Shown here: in pieces, positions 24,600-33,690 of the stretch | How the letters are laid out: the number at the start of each line of letters is the position of its first letter | Numbering within the stretch: position 1 is the stretch's first letter | Assembly (NCBI RefSeq): GCF_018449435.1 | Contig: NZ_JAHCMU010000014.1 | Span: 1 to 64,000 of the forward strand | DNA: 64,000 nt | Source of the DNA: Flagellimonas sp. 389 | GTDB lineage: Bacteria; Bacteroidota; Bacteroidia; Flavobacteriales; Flavobacteriaceae | Direction: 5' to 3' | Notes under the pieces: generated by a model | The model's database searches: none | The model's input: the letters and a program-made list of their open reading frames with translations, nothing else | What the model was told of the DNA's origin: nothing | Program-made: the position numbers and the translations under genes

Positions 24600-25880
24600 A
24601 TGCAAGCAACCGAAAGAAATTCGATAATACGTTGTATCACATTAATTGAGCAGCGCTTTTTTCCTGAGCAATTTGCATTGGGAGAAAAACCTAGACAGCG
24701 TGATCTGGAATATTTAATAGAGTTGATGGAGGAAAAATCAAATATTCGAATAAGTCTTTCTACAATGAAACGGCTTTGGAAAAATGAGTTCAATCAAATT
24801 CCACATTTAAATACCCTAAATGCCCTAGCTTCGTTAATTGATCATGATAGTTGGAATTCTTTTCGGCAAGATGAAAACAAGGTAGTTAAAACATTACTGC
24901 AAAAACCAAGTACAAGAAGTGTACCTATTAAAAAATACGCACTTTTTTCGTTGTTGGGCGTACTGGTATTTATCTCAGCCTTTATATTTATTTCCAATCG
25001 AAACAAGCCGATATCAGTCCCTGATAATATTATATTTTCAGCCAATAAAACGGTAGCTCACAATGTTCCAAATTCAGTTATTTTCTCATACGACCTAAAG
25101 GGTATTGAAGCTGATAGCTTTTTTATACAGCGTTCTTGGAATCCTACTCATAAAAAGAGCATCGACCCCAGCAAAAAAACTTTTTCTGAGATGTACTACT
25201 ATCCTGGTTTTCATTGGGCCAGGCTAATTGCCGATGATGAAGTCATTAAAAAAATAAGAATCAATGTAAAAACAGATGGCTGGTTTGCAACTGCCAAGAC
25301 GAATAGATTGGATTCCATTCCGTTTTATCCTGACCAATCGCAATTAATAAATGATGGCAGTTTTAGGGTGGGCGACAACATATTTGAAAACTCAAAAATA
25401 GATATTAATAAAGGCTTAATTGTTTCCTATTTTAATATACGGGAGTTTAGTGGCTTATTATCTGGAGAATATATCTTGGAAACAAGAGTCAAGTTTGATG
25501 CTATTGCCGGTATAGTTTGCCCGTACATGGAAGTGAAAGTTATTGATGAAAAATCCTCTTGCTGGTTGGGCATAACGGATAAAGGCTGTGTAAGCAACTT
25601 AAATGTAAAAGTGGGCGATACCATTTTAGCTGGAACCGAAAACGATTTTTCCACCTTGGGCACAGATTTATCCGAATGGCAAGATATACGATTGGAGAGT
25701 TCCAATGGACGTTTTAAATACTTTTTGAACGATGCTCTTGCCATAGATGAACCTTTTGAAGATGACCGAGGAAAGGTCATGGGGCTTATCCTTACATTTA
25801 CGGGGAAAGGCGCAGTAGATTTTGTACGCTTAAAAAATGGAGAAGGTGAAGTAGTCTATACGGAAGGATTCGACAACTAA
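24600..25880 (+). CDS. Membrane-anchored regulator-like protein with extracytoplasmic jelly roll
   Basis: 426 residues. Residues 1-100 are a cytoplasmic helical domain resembling a DNA-binding helix-turn-helix (I-S-L-S-T-M-K-R-L-W-K-N-E-F, then L-N-A-L-A-S-L-I). One transmembrane segment follows (about 113-133), and the extracytoplasmic part ends in a LamG-like domain (about 250-425; E-W-Q-D-I-R-L-E-S-S-N-G-R-F-K-Y-F-L). It heads a run of genes for small secreted proteins that it may control in response to an outside ligand. DNA binding is inferred. Confidence 0.6.
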   Translation: MQATERNSIIRCITLIEQRFFPEQFALGEKPRQRDLEYLIELMEEKSNIRISLSTMKRLWKNEFNQIPHLNTLNALASLIDHDSWNSFRQDENKVVKTLLQKPSTRSVPIKKYALFSLLGVLVFISAFIFISNRNKPISVPDNIIFSANKTVAHNVPNSVIFSYDLKGIEADSFFIQRSWNPTHKKSIDPSKKTFSEMYYYPGFHWARLIADDEVIKKIRINVKTDGWFATAKTNRLDSIPFYPDQSQLINDGSFRVGDNIFENSKIDINKGLIVSYFNIREFSGLLSGEYILETRVKFDAIAGIVCPYMEVKVIDEKSSCWLGITDKGCVSNLNVKVGDTILAGTENDFSTLGTDLSEWQDIRLESSNGRFKYFLNDALAIDEPFEDDRGKVMGLILTFTGKGAVDFVRLKNGEGEVVYTEGFDN

Positions 25881-25890
25881 TTATAAAGCC

Positions 25891-26604
25891 ATGGGAAAAT
25901 ACTTTTTATTATTACTTATTGGAATTCTTGGGGTATCCGCAAATGCACAGACCTTGATAGGTGCTTGGGAAAACACAAGTTTTTCTTCTGAAGGAAACTC
26001 CTTGAAAAATATCCTTATCATTTCTGAAGCGTATTACGCATCAACGTGGTTCAATACCAAAACAGGGACCTTTGTGAGCACAGATGGAGGGCAATGGGCT
26101 TTGAAAGGCGATGAAATCACACATACTATTGAATTTGACTCTGGTGATTCAGAACATATTGGTGCCATAGTATCTTTTAGGATTGAGCTGTCCCAAGACA
26201 AATTGAAGATTAAGGGAAATGATAGCGCATGGACTCGAATTGATGATGGTAGTCCAGGTATCTTGGCAGGAGCTTGGTTAATGTCCGGTCGTAAACGCAA
26301 TGGGGAATTCCAAACCAGGGATACCGACCGACCGCGTAAAACCATGAAAATACTTTCGGGAACCCGTTTTCAATGGATTGCGTACAACACGGAAACCAAA
26401 GAGTTTATGGGTACGGGCGGTGGCTCATACACCACGGTTAATGGAAAGTATACCGAAAATATCGAGTTCTTTTCACGAGATGATTCAAGAGTGGGTGCAA
26501 GTCTTCAATTTGATTACAGTATAAAAGATGAGGATTGGCATCACTCTGGGTTTAGTAGCAAAGGTGACCCGCTTTATGAGGTTTGGAGCAGGAGGAATCC
26601 ATAA
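25891..26604 (+). CDS. Secreted protein with two lipocalin-like repeats
   Basis: 237 residues with a signal peptide (cleavage near A-N-A-Q). Two halves resemble each other: L-I-G-A-W-E-N ... F-V-S-T-D-G-G-Q-W and L-A-G-A-W-L-M-S-G ... F-M-G-T-G-G-G-S-Y, each a small beta-barrel unit opening with G-A-W. The ligand is unknown. It starts 10 bp after the membrane-anchored regulator-like gene, so the two are probably co-transcribed. Confidence 0.65.
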   Translation: MGKYFLLLLIGILGVSANAQTLIGAWENTSFSSEGNSLKNILIISEAYYASTWFNTKTGTFVSTDGGQWALKGDEITHTIEFDSGDSEHIGAIVSFRIELSQDKLKIKGNDSAWTRIDDGSPGILAGAWLMSGRKRNGEFQTRDTDRPRKTMKILSGTRFQWIAYNTETKEFMGTGGGSYTTVNGKYTENIEFFSRDDSRVGASLQFDYSIKDEDWHHSGFSSKGDPLYEVWSRRNP

Positions 26605-26638
26605 TGGCTATCTTTACTGGTAATCAAAACCTAACGCC

Positions 26639-26998
26639 ATGAAAAACTTTTTAATCTTCATTGCTTTCTGTTGTCTTTCAACTTGGATTTATGCACAGGA
26701 TACCGCGACAGAAAAACATTTTATCGCTTTATATACTGTTGGTGAAGGTTGGGATATGGAAAAACAGCCTGCTGAACAACCTTACTTTAAAGAACATTCA
26801 GCGTTTCTATCCCAATTGCGAAAAGAAAAAAATATTGTAATCGGTGCCCGTTACAGTGATACAGGTATGTTAGTTTTAAAAGCAAAAGACTTAGAAACCG
26901 TAAAAAAACTATTAAACCAAGATATTGCAATCCAAAATAAACTGTTTAATCTGATCATACATCCCTTTAATCCATTTTATAAAGGATGCGTTGAATAA
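26639..26998 (+). CDS. Exported YCII-like protein
   Basis: 119 residues with a signal peptide (Y-A-Q-D). The mature part follows the YciI pattern: F-I-A-L-Y-T-V-G, Y-F-K-E-H-S-A-F-L with the conserved His, and a dimeric ferredoxin-like beta-alpha-beta layout. YciI proteins are small putative enzymes; export is unusual but seen in flavobacteria. Part of the same gene run. Confidence 0.7.
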   Translation: MKNFLIFIAFCCLSTWIYAQDTATEKHFIALYTVGEGWDMEKQPAEQPYFKEHSAFLSQLRKEKNIVIGARYSDTGMLVLKAKDLETVKKLLNQDIAIQNKLFNLIIHPFNPFYKGCVE

Positions 26999-27007
26999 TA
27001 CACAATC

Positions 27008-27595
27008 ATGAAAAGACTTTTTCTTTACACTTTACTTTTTGTAACATTTTGCATTCAAGCCCAAAATATGAAACTCCCCTATGACGAGATTCCAGAATAT
27101 CCTGAAAATTATGATTCAGGGAATATCATGACCAGAATGATAGATGGTCTCGGTTTTCGCTTTTATTGGGCAACGGAAGGATTGACACAAAAAGACCTGG
27201 ACTATAGCCCTTCGAAAGAAAGCAGAAGTGTCCTGGAGACCATGCAACATATTTATGGTATGTCCGAAATGATATTGAATGCTCCCAAAGCAAAACCAAA
27301 TGTTCGGCCCAAGGATTTTACGATCTATTCCTATGAAGAATTGCGTCAAAAGACCTTGGAAAATCTTAAAGGGGCAAGCGATTTAGTGGCAGGCAAACAA
27401 GCTAAGGACTTTGAGGATTTTCAGGTAATCTTTCAACAGGGAGACAAACAAACGCCTTTTCCCTATTGGAACTTGATCAACGGAATGCTCTCCGATTGTA
27501 TTTACCATACAGGCCAGATAACCATGATGCGTAGGATTTCCGGTAATCCCATTAATCCTAACATTAGTGTTTTTACAGGTAAAGTGAGGAAGTAA
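27008..27595 (+). CDS. Exported DinB-like protein
   Basis: 195 residues with a signal peptide (I-Q-A-Q-N). A four-helix DinB/YfiT-like pattern is visible: M-I-D-G-L-G-F-R-F-Y-W-A-T-E-G-L, then E-T-M-Q-H-I-Y-G with the first His ligand, and D-C-I-Y-H-T-G-Q-I with the later His. These proteins bind a divalent metal and often act in thiol-dependent detoxification. It ends 2 bp from the convergent SulP gene. Confidence 0.75.
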   Translation: MKRLFLYTLLFVTFCIQAQNMKLPYDEIPEYPENYDSGNIMTRMIDGLGFRFYWATEGLTQKDLDYSPSKESRSVLETMQHIYGMSEMILNAPKAKPNVRPKDFTIYSYEELRQKTLENLKGASDLVAGKQAKDFEDFQVIFQQGDKQTPFPYWNLINGMLSDCIYHTGQITMMRRISGNPINPNISVFTGKVRK

Positions 27596-27597
27596 GC

Positions 27598-29181
27598 CTA
27601 TATTAAAGCATCATCCACAACAACCTTATAGGTAGGGTCTTCAAGAACATTGACCTCAATGATATCCTTGGCATTGTCCAAAAGCCGAATACAGTCTTTG
27701 CTTAAATGTCTTAGATGTACTTTTTTTCCTGCCTTTGCGTAACGCTCAGTTAATTTGTTCAAGGCTTCTATACCCGACATATCTGCTACACGGCTTTCCT
27801 GAAAATCGATGATTACTTCGGTTGGGTCATTTTGAATATCAAACTTTTCAGTAAACAGCGTAGTCGAACCAAAGAATAAGGGGCCATAAATTTCATAATG
27901 TTTGACACCATTGTCATCCACATATTTTCTTGCGCGAATTCGTTTAGCGTTTTCCCAAGAGTAAGCTAAAGCAGAAATAATAACTCCAAACAGAACAGCA
28001 ATAGCCAAATTATGAGTAATGGCAGTAATCAAGGTAACCAACACCATGACGATTACATCTGAATTTGGCATTTTTCTAAAGGTTTTAAAGCTCGCCCACT
28101 CAAAAGTACCGATGGCAACCATGAACATTAATCCTACTAATGCGGCCATGGGCAATTGCTCTATCAAGCTGCTACCGAACATGATAAAGACCAAAAGCAT
28201 CACTGCCGCCGTAATACCAGATAGCCTAGCTCTTGCACCGGAAGAAGTATTGATCAAACTTTGCCCTATCATGGCACAACCGCCCATCCCCGAAAGAAAT
28301 CCAGATAAAATGTTGGCTGCACCCTGCGCCACACATTCCTTGTTTCCGCTACCACGGGTTTCGGTAATTTCGTCAATGATATTTAGGGTCAATAGACTTT
28401 CAATAAGCCCGACCCCAGCTACAATTCCTGCATAAGGAATAATAATTAAAAATGTTTCCCATGTAATCGGGATTCTTGGAATGGAAATAGGAGGAAAACC
28501 GCCTTTAATGCTTTCTCCTTCTTTCATAGTATCCGCTACGGTCAGCGTATCTACTCCAAATCCGATCACTATTGCAGATACTACCAAAATTGCCAAAAGG
28601 GATGAAGGAATCGCTCTTGTCAATTTTGGAAAGCCCCAAATAATCAACATGGTCAATAAAGTTAAACCCAGCATGGTGTACAGTGAAGCACCAGACAGTA
28701 ATTCTTCTGTTCCTTTCTCATAAAAATTAGGAAACTGCGCCATAAAAATGATAATCGCCAGTCCATTTACAAAACCGAACATTACGGGATGCGGAACAAG
28801 ACGGATAAATTTTCCCAATCGAAGTACTCCGGCCAAAATCTGAAGTATTCCAGCAATAATGACCGTAGCAAAAACATAGTTCAATATAGTCGTAGGCTCT
28901 ATTCCGGGAAAAGTTTTTTTGAGTTCCAGAATCAGTCCAACAAAAATAACGGCAACTGCACCCGTTGCTCCAGAAATCATTCCCGGGCGACCTCCCAAAA
29001 TTGAGGTTACCAATGCCAGCACAAAAGCAGCATATAGTCCAGTTAATGGTGAAAATCCAGGAATCAACGCAAAGGCAATAGCTTCTGGTACTAATGCCAA
29101 AGCTACGGTCAGACCTGATAGTATCTCGGTTCGGTAATTTACCTTTTGGGAAAAGTCAAAAAGATTAAGGTACTTTTTCAT
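27598..29181 (-). CDS. SulP-family anion transporter with STAS domain
   Basis: 527 residues. The N-terminal 400 form the multi-helix SulP core (E-A-I-A-F-A-L-I-P-G-F-S-P, G-L-Y-A-A-F, S-G-A-T-G-A), which moves sulfate, bicarbonate or related anions across the inner membrane. The C-terminal STAS domain (about 430-525; D-F-Q-E-S-R-V-A-D-M-S-G-I-E-A-L) is cytosolic and regulatory. Substrate not decidable; many flavobacterial members are thought to carry bicarbonate. No carbonic anhydrase gene adjoins it. Confidence 0.9.
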   Translation of the reverse strand: MKKYLNLFDFSQKVNYRTEILSGLTVALALVPEAIAFALIPGFSPLTGLYAAFVLALVTSILGGRPGMISGATGAVAVIFVGLILELKKTFPGIEPTTILNYVFATVIIAGILQILAGVLRLGKFIRLVPHPVMFGFVNGLAIIIFMAQFPNFYEKGTEELLSGASLYTMLGLTLLTMLIIWGFPKLTRAIPSSLLAILVVSAIVIGFGVDTLTVADTMKEGESIKGGFPPISIPRIPITWETFLIIIPYAGIVAGVGLIESLLTLNIIDEITETRGSGNKECVAQGAANILSGFLSGMGGCAMIGQSLINTSSGARARLSGITAAVMLLVFIMFGSSLIEQLPMAALVGLMFMVAIGTFEWASFKTFRKMPNSDVIVMVLVTLITAITHNLAIAVLFGVIISALAYSWENAKRIRARKYVDDNGVKHYEIYGPLFFGSTTLFTEKFDIQNDPTEVIIDFQESRVADMSGIEALNKLTERYAKAGKKVHLRHLSKDCIRLLDNAKDIIEVNVLEDPTYKVVVDDALI

Positions 29182-29335
29182 CTCTTAATTTAAAGCGGGC
29201 AAAAATACTATTAATCATTGGTTTAGCCTGAAATGCGAAGAGAATTAAGAATTTGGCAATTTAAGAGCGAAACACTGGTAATCCAATAATAATTTATCTG
29301 AAGGGCTTGTCAACTCAATGAATATGGGCATAGTA

Positions 29336-29378
29336 TTAAAAAAGAACCGCCCCAAGTAAACTACTCGAGGCGATTCTT
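29336..29378 (-). terminator. Terminator of the 29.4-kb lipoprotein gene
   Basis: On the minus strand AAGAATCGCC (from 29,378) pairs with GGCGGTTCTT (to 29,342), one mismatch, followed by a T-run. It lies about 60 bp after the stop of the leftward lipoprotein gene. Confidence 0.7.
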
Positions 29379-29436
29379 AACTAAATAACCAACCAAAAAA
29401 CTTGTTTAAATAGTCGAACACTATTCTTATTCCTTA

Positions 29437-30357
29437 CTATTTTTTCTGTCGAGTTACGTTCATTATGGAGTTTTTAACCTTTGAACGTTTCTTACCAACA
29501 GCAGAACTCGATTTTAAATATTGCGTATATCCTCTTCCTGTAAACTCATACGTCGTTCCACTTGCAACATGGTACAATTCAATTGTACTATCATCAATAA
29601 CGTAAAGCTCAAAATAATCATTGCCCAAGAAGTCATAATCCAGTGTTAAAGTTTTGAGTGTTGTGTCATTGGCTACATCGAACACCCTATAGTCACCTTC
29701 ATAGTCCCATTGCAAATTCGCCAAAGGGATTCCTATATTATCCACAGAAGACCTAAAGAATCCATCATTTGCATCGGATAGGAACTGAAGATAATTTTCA
29801 TTATCGAACTCGTTCAACACTCCTAATTCACTGGTGAATGTTTTTTCCCATGCACTATATTCTTGAAGGAAATAATTGATATTATCATAAAACACCATAT
29901 CATAATCAAAATTGTTTCGTTGAAATCCTCTTAGAATATATGACGTATCCGAGCGTGAATCGTACAGCTCCAATGTATTGTTATTTACTGCAAAAACGTC
30001 TAATAGCCAAAGTCGGTCAATATCATGATCGATTTCGACAACACCGTTCAATGTTCCATAAGAACCAACATCTATTCCCAATCCATTCCCTGTTTTTCCA
30101 ATACCCACGATGTTGTTATTGGCGTACAGAATACCTCTGTTAAAAGAAACCGTGAAAGCGCGTTGTAAAAAAGGCACCTCCCCATTCCCTCCCGTTGCGT
30201 TGATATCCACATACCATAAGTCGTACGATTCCAATACCAATGCTGTGTTCAAAGGCGACTCTTCGATAAAGTCATCTTCAATTATAACTTCTGTATAACA
30301 TGAACTTGCTAAAAGCCCAATGAATAAAATTCCGAATAGTAGTTTTGCATTTTTCAT
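29437..30357 (-). CDS. Lipoprotein of unknown function
   Basis: Start placed at M-K-N-A-K-L-L (30,357), which gives a signal peptide with lipobox A-S-S-C; the longer frame to 30,405 would bury it. The 306-residue product is acidic with repeated short beta patterns (two similar halves containing D-Y-D-F or N-F-D-Y-D), so it is probably a duplicated beta domain. The basic tail K-K-R-S-K-V-K contrasts with the acidic body. Family not recognised. Confidence 0.7.
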   Translation of the reverse strand: MKNAKLLFGILFIGLLASSCYTEVIIEDDFIEESPLNTALVLESYDLWYVDINATGGNGEVPFLQRAFTVSFNRGILYANNNIVGIGKTGNGLGIDVGSYGTLNGVVEIDHDIDRLWLLDVFAVNNNTLELYDSRSDTSYILRGFQRNNFDYDMVFYDNINYFLQEYSAWEKTFTSELGVLNEFDNENYLQFLSDANDGFFRSSVDNIGIPLANLQWDYEGDYRVFDVANDTTLKTLTLDYDFLGNDYFELYVIDDSTIELYHVASGTTYEFTGRGYTQYLKSSSAVGKKRSKVKNSIMNVTRQKK

Positions 30358-30482
30358 ACGCTTTGGTTTTTGGGTTCGATCAATTAAAACCAAGCACCAT
30401 GCCAAAAATTATAACTTTTTGATAATCAGTATTTAATATTAAAATTGATATATTGTTTAGCTTTGCCAGCTAAATTTGACGA

Positions 30483-31484
30483 ATGGAAAGAAAACTTAGG
30501 TTTGGAGTTTTGGGCGGCGGTAGTTGGGGAACAGCTATTGTAAAAATGCTTTCTGAAAACTTGGAGAATGTTGCATGGTATATGCGAAGTGTATCTGCCA
30601 TTGAACATTTAGAGAGAGAAGGGCACAATCCAAATTACATAAGTTCTGCAGAATTCGATGTTTCAAGATTGCAACTCAGCAATGATATGAATACAATTAT
30701 TGAAGCTTCCGATATCTTGATATTTGCGATTCCCTCTGCTTTTTTGGAGAGTGAACTCAAAAAATTAACGGCCTCCTTGGAAGATAAAATAGTTTTTTCC
30801 GCTATAAAGGGCATTGTACCCGAAAGTGGTTTGATCGTAGGCGAGCATTTTCACGATATGTATCAAATCCCTTTTAAAAATATAGGGGTTATCACCGGGC
30901 CTTGCCATGCTGAGGAAGTGGCCATGGAACGTTTATCCTATCTCACTATAGCTTGTGCCGATTCTGATAAAGCTGAATTAGTCGCCGACCAACTGAAAAG
31001 CCATTACATACGCACAAAAATCTCCGATGATATCATAGGCACCGAGTATGCCGCCATGTTAAAGAACATCTATGCCATTGCTGCTGGAATTGCACACGGA
31101 TTAGGATATGGAGATAACTTTCAAAGTGTTCTAATGAGCAACGCTATCAGGGAAATGAAAGGTTTTATTGATGGTGTTTATAAAATGAAGCGCAATATCA
31201 ATAATTCAGCATATTTGGGTGATTTGTTGGTTACAGGATATTCCACCTTTAGCCGAAACCGAATGTTCGGGAATATGATCGGCAAAGGGTATACGGTGAA
31301 GAGTGCCATGATGGAAATGAATATGGTCGCTGAGGGGTACTACGCCACCAAGAGTGCCTATTTTTTAAACGAGAAGCGCGCGAAAAAATCAAGAACACCA
31401 ATCATCAGCGCAGTGTACAAAGTACTTTACGAAGAGAAAAATCCGAAAAAAGTCTTTAATAAATTAACCGAAAAATTGGATTAA
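30483..31484 (+). CDS. gpsA: Glycerol-3-phosphate dehydrogenase [NAD(P)+]
   Basis: 333 residues. GpsA reduces dihydroxyacetone phosphate to sn-glycerol-3-phosphate for phospholipid synthesis. Visible motifs are the nucleotide-binding G-G-G-S-W-G-T-A at the N-terminus, I-F-A-I-P-S-A-F, the G-P-C-H-A-E-E-V segment and the catalytic-Lys region M-L-K-N-I-Y-A-I-A-A-G-I. TAGCTTTG at 30,458 is a plausible -7 element. The catabolic glpD lies nearby at 33.7-35.4 kb on the other strand. Confidence 0.95.
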   Translation: MERKLRFGVLGGGSWGTAIVKMLSENLENVAWYMRSVSAIEHLEREGHNPNYISSAEFDVSRLQLSNDMNTIIEASDILIFAIPSAFLESELKKLTASLEDKIVFSAIKGIVPESGLIVGEHFHDMYQIPFKNIGVITGPCHAEEVAMERLSYLTIACADSDKAELVADQLKSHYIRTKISDDIIGTEYAAMLKNIYAIAAGIAHGLGYGDNFQSVLMSNAIREMKGFIDGVYKMKRNINNSAYLGDLLVTGYSTFSRNRMFGNMIGKGYTVKSAMMEMNMVAEGYYATKSAYFLNEKRAKKSRTPIISAVYKVLYEEKNPKKVFNKLTEKLD

Positions 31485-31486
31485 GA

Positions 31487-32248
31487 CTAATTGAGAAGTA
31501 CCTCATCGGATATGCTTTTGCCTCTGGGAATGGAATTGTCCTGTATGTCTATCGTCATGGCATCATAAGATTTTATATGAGCTTTGTTGACGATGTAAGA
31601 CTTATGAACCCTTCTAAAATTTTTTGGCAAAAGTTGCAGCGCTCCCTTTATGCTACCATAACTTGTTATTCTCGATTTATCCTCCAAATGATAGGTTACA
31701 TAATTTCCGAGGCCTTCTACGAAAAGGATGTTTTTAGTGGGTATGCGATGCGTTCTACGGTTAGATCGTATTTCTAAAATCTCGTTTTCCAATCCTTTGT
31801 TTTTTTCATTCTCAACCGCCCACAATTGAAACAACTTAACACTAAGAATAAATAGGACTGTCGTATTGATCAATATAATTGCCCTTACCAATGACATAAC
31901 ATGAAATAATCCCGTACTGGAGTCATTTAAAAGTAATTTCTCATAAAACAGATGGATGAAAATCCTTTGTAGTATTCCTCCCAATAGCAAGGTTATGGCA
32001 TAGCCAGTAAAAAAAGCTACAAAATTTCGCTTCAACAAATAACGGGGCAATAAAAAATAGATGGTTGTGTAAACAGCAAAGATTCGAATGGGCAGCAGTA
32101 TAAATTCCAAATAAAAGGATGCCAGATATCCTTTGTCGTTTACCCAAATCAGTCCAAAAAGAACATAATAGAGACTCCAAAAAATACCATGGGTGGCAAT
32201 TCTTGAATTAAAGAGATAAAATCTGTTGGCGGATTTCATGATAACCAA
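31487..32248 (-). CDS. Membrane LytTR-domain transcription regulator
   Basis: 253 residues. About 140 N-terminal residues hold four hydrophobic membrane segments of the LytS/histidine-kinase-like type; a short coiled linker (E-N-E-K-N-K-G-L-E-N-E-I-L) leads to a LytTR DNA-binding domain (about 165-250: I-L-F-V-E-G-L-G-N-Y-V-T, F-R-R-V-H-K-S-Y-I-V-N). Such one-component regulators link a membrane signal directly to transcription. The phased repeat at 36.7 kb is one possible target. Ends 2 bp from gpsA, convergent. Confidence 0.85.
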   Translation of the reverse strand: MVIMKSANRFYLFNSRIATHGIFWSLYYVLFGLIWVNDKGYLASFYLEFILLPIRIFAVYTTIYFLLPRYLLKRNFVAFFTGYAITLLLGGILQRIFIHLFYEKLLLNDSSTGLFHVMSLVRAIILINTTVLFILSVKLFQLWAVENEKNKGLENEILEIRSNRRTHRIPTKNILFVEGLGNYVTYHLEDKSRITSYGSIKGALQLLPKNFRRVHKSYIVNKAHIKSYDAMTIDIQDNSIPRGKSISDEVLLN

Positions 32249-32361
32249 AAATTCAAATCATTCTACACGGTAAGTTCGTATAATAAACAGGTTCATACGT
32301 ATAAATTACCAGATAGCTAAAAATAGGCAATCTAATTTTAAAGAAAATTTAAATTCTTTGT

Positions 32362-33690
32362 ATGAAACTTACATGTAGCTTATGCTCTTTTCTTATCGTG
32401 GTCATTTTGTCATCAATTTCTACCAATGCCCAACAATTGGGAAGAAGGACCTCTTGGGGGGCTAAAATAAATAGTCCTGCAAACGGTGTGCCCGGAGCTA
32501 CCATTATTGACATTGATGAGAATAGCCCTCTTGCAAAAGCTGGCTTCTTACCTAATGACATCCTTGTTGAAGTCAATGATGTTCCATTGAAAGATGCGGA
32601 TGTCTGGAGCGATGTTTCTTACGGCCTAAGGGGCGCCGTAGATACAAAAATCAAAGTTATACGGGACACCCAAATTGTTGAAGCCAATGTAACGTTCAAT
32701 CCATTGGGTAAGGAAGAGCATAAAGGAATCGATACTTTTTATGAAGAGGTGACAAGTACCTATGGTATTACACAAAGAACGATCATAACCAAACCTAAAA
32801 AAACAGGAAAACAGCCCGCCGTGGTCTTAATCGGAGGTCTAAGCTGTTCCAGTATTGAAACGTATAGCGGTCGTAGGGGCAATAATTGGGGGCAGACCAT
32901 CAAGGATTTGGTGGAAAAATCCGGTATGGTGGTCATGCGTGTTGAAAAACCGGGCGTTGGTGATAGCGAAGGTGATTGCAGTACTTCAGATTTTTTAATG
33001 GATTTGGAAGGTTATAGGGCGGCAATCAAAAACTTAAAATCAAAATCCTACGTGGACCCTTCAAGAATTGTTGTCTACGGCTCCAGCATGGGAAGCGCAT
33101 TGGCGCCGTTACTCGCCAATGAATTTAATCTGGCCGGGATTATTTCTGATGGAACCTTCTTTAAAACATGGTACGAGCATATGCTGGAGATTGAACGCCG
33201 CATTTTAAGTTTTAAAGGTAATACCGAATCCCAAATTGTTGAAAAAATGAACAAGTACTATATTCCATTGTATCATGGCATGCTCATAAAAAAGCAGAGC
33301 TATCAGGAAGTAATCGATGATTATCCAGCTCTTGCCGATTATAACTATCATTCCCCAGAGCATATGTATGGACGCTCAATGGCATATTACCAGCAGCTAC
33401 AAGATTTTGACCTTGCCGGAGAATGGGAAAAAGTAACAGTTCCTGTTCGAATTTTAAGGGGCACCAACGATTGGATCATGTCCGAGTTTGATAATAAAAT
33501 GATTATTGAAGTATTGGAACGCAATGGACATAAAGACCATATTCTCTACGAGTATCCTGATTTAGACCATTGGAATACCATACACAAAAGTCCAAAGGAT
33601 TCTTTTGAAGGAAAACCTGGCAAATGGGATGAGGGCACCATAAACCTTATTATAAAATGGGCACAGGAAATTGTTGAATCGACCGTTTAA
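32362..33690 (+). CDS. Secreted PDZ-alpha/beta hydrolase
   Basis: 442 residues with a signal peptide (T-N-A-Q). A PDZ domain (about 45-115: G-A-T-I-I-D-I-D-E-N-S-P-L-A-K-A-G-F-L-P-N-D) precedes an alpha/beta hydrolase with nucleophile elbow G-S-S-M-G, acid in G-T-N-D-W and His in D-L-D-H-W-N. Probably a periplasmic esterase or peptidase; the PDZ may bind peptide ends. The stop overlaps the convergent glpD end by 4 bp. Confidence 0.8.
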   Translation: MKLTCSLCSFLIVVILSSISTNAQQLGRRTSWGAKINSPANGVPGATIIDIDENSPLAKAGFLPNDILVEVNDVPLKDADVWSDVSYGLRGAVDTKIKVIRDTQIVEANVTFNPLGKEEHKGIDTFYEEVTSTYGITQRTIITKPKKTGKQPAVVLIGGLSCSSIETYSGRRGNNWGQTIKDLVEKSGMVVMRVEKPGVGDSEGDCSTSDFLMDLEGYRAAIKNLKSKSYVDPSRIVVYGSSMGSALAPLLANEFNLAGIISDGTFFKTWYEHMLEIERRILSFKGNTESQIVEKMNKYYIPLYHGMLIKKQSYQEVIDDYPALADYNYHSPEHMYGRSMAYYQQLQDFDLAGEWEKVTVPVRILRGTNDWIMSEFDNKMIIEVLERNGHKDHILYEYPDLDHWNTIHKSPKDSFEGKPGKWDEGTINLIIKWAQEIVESTV

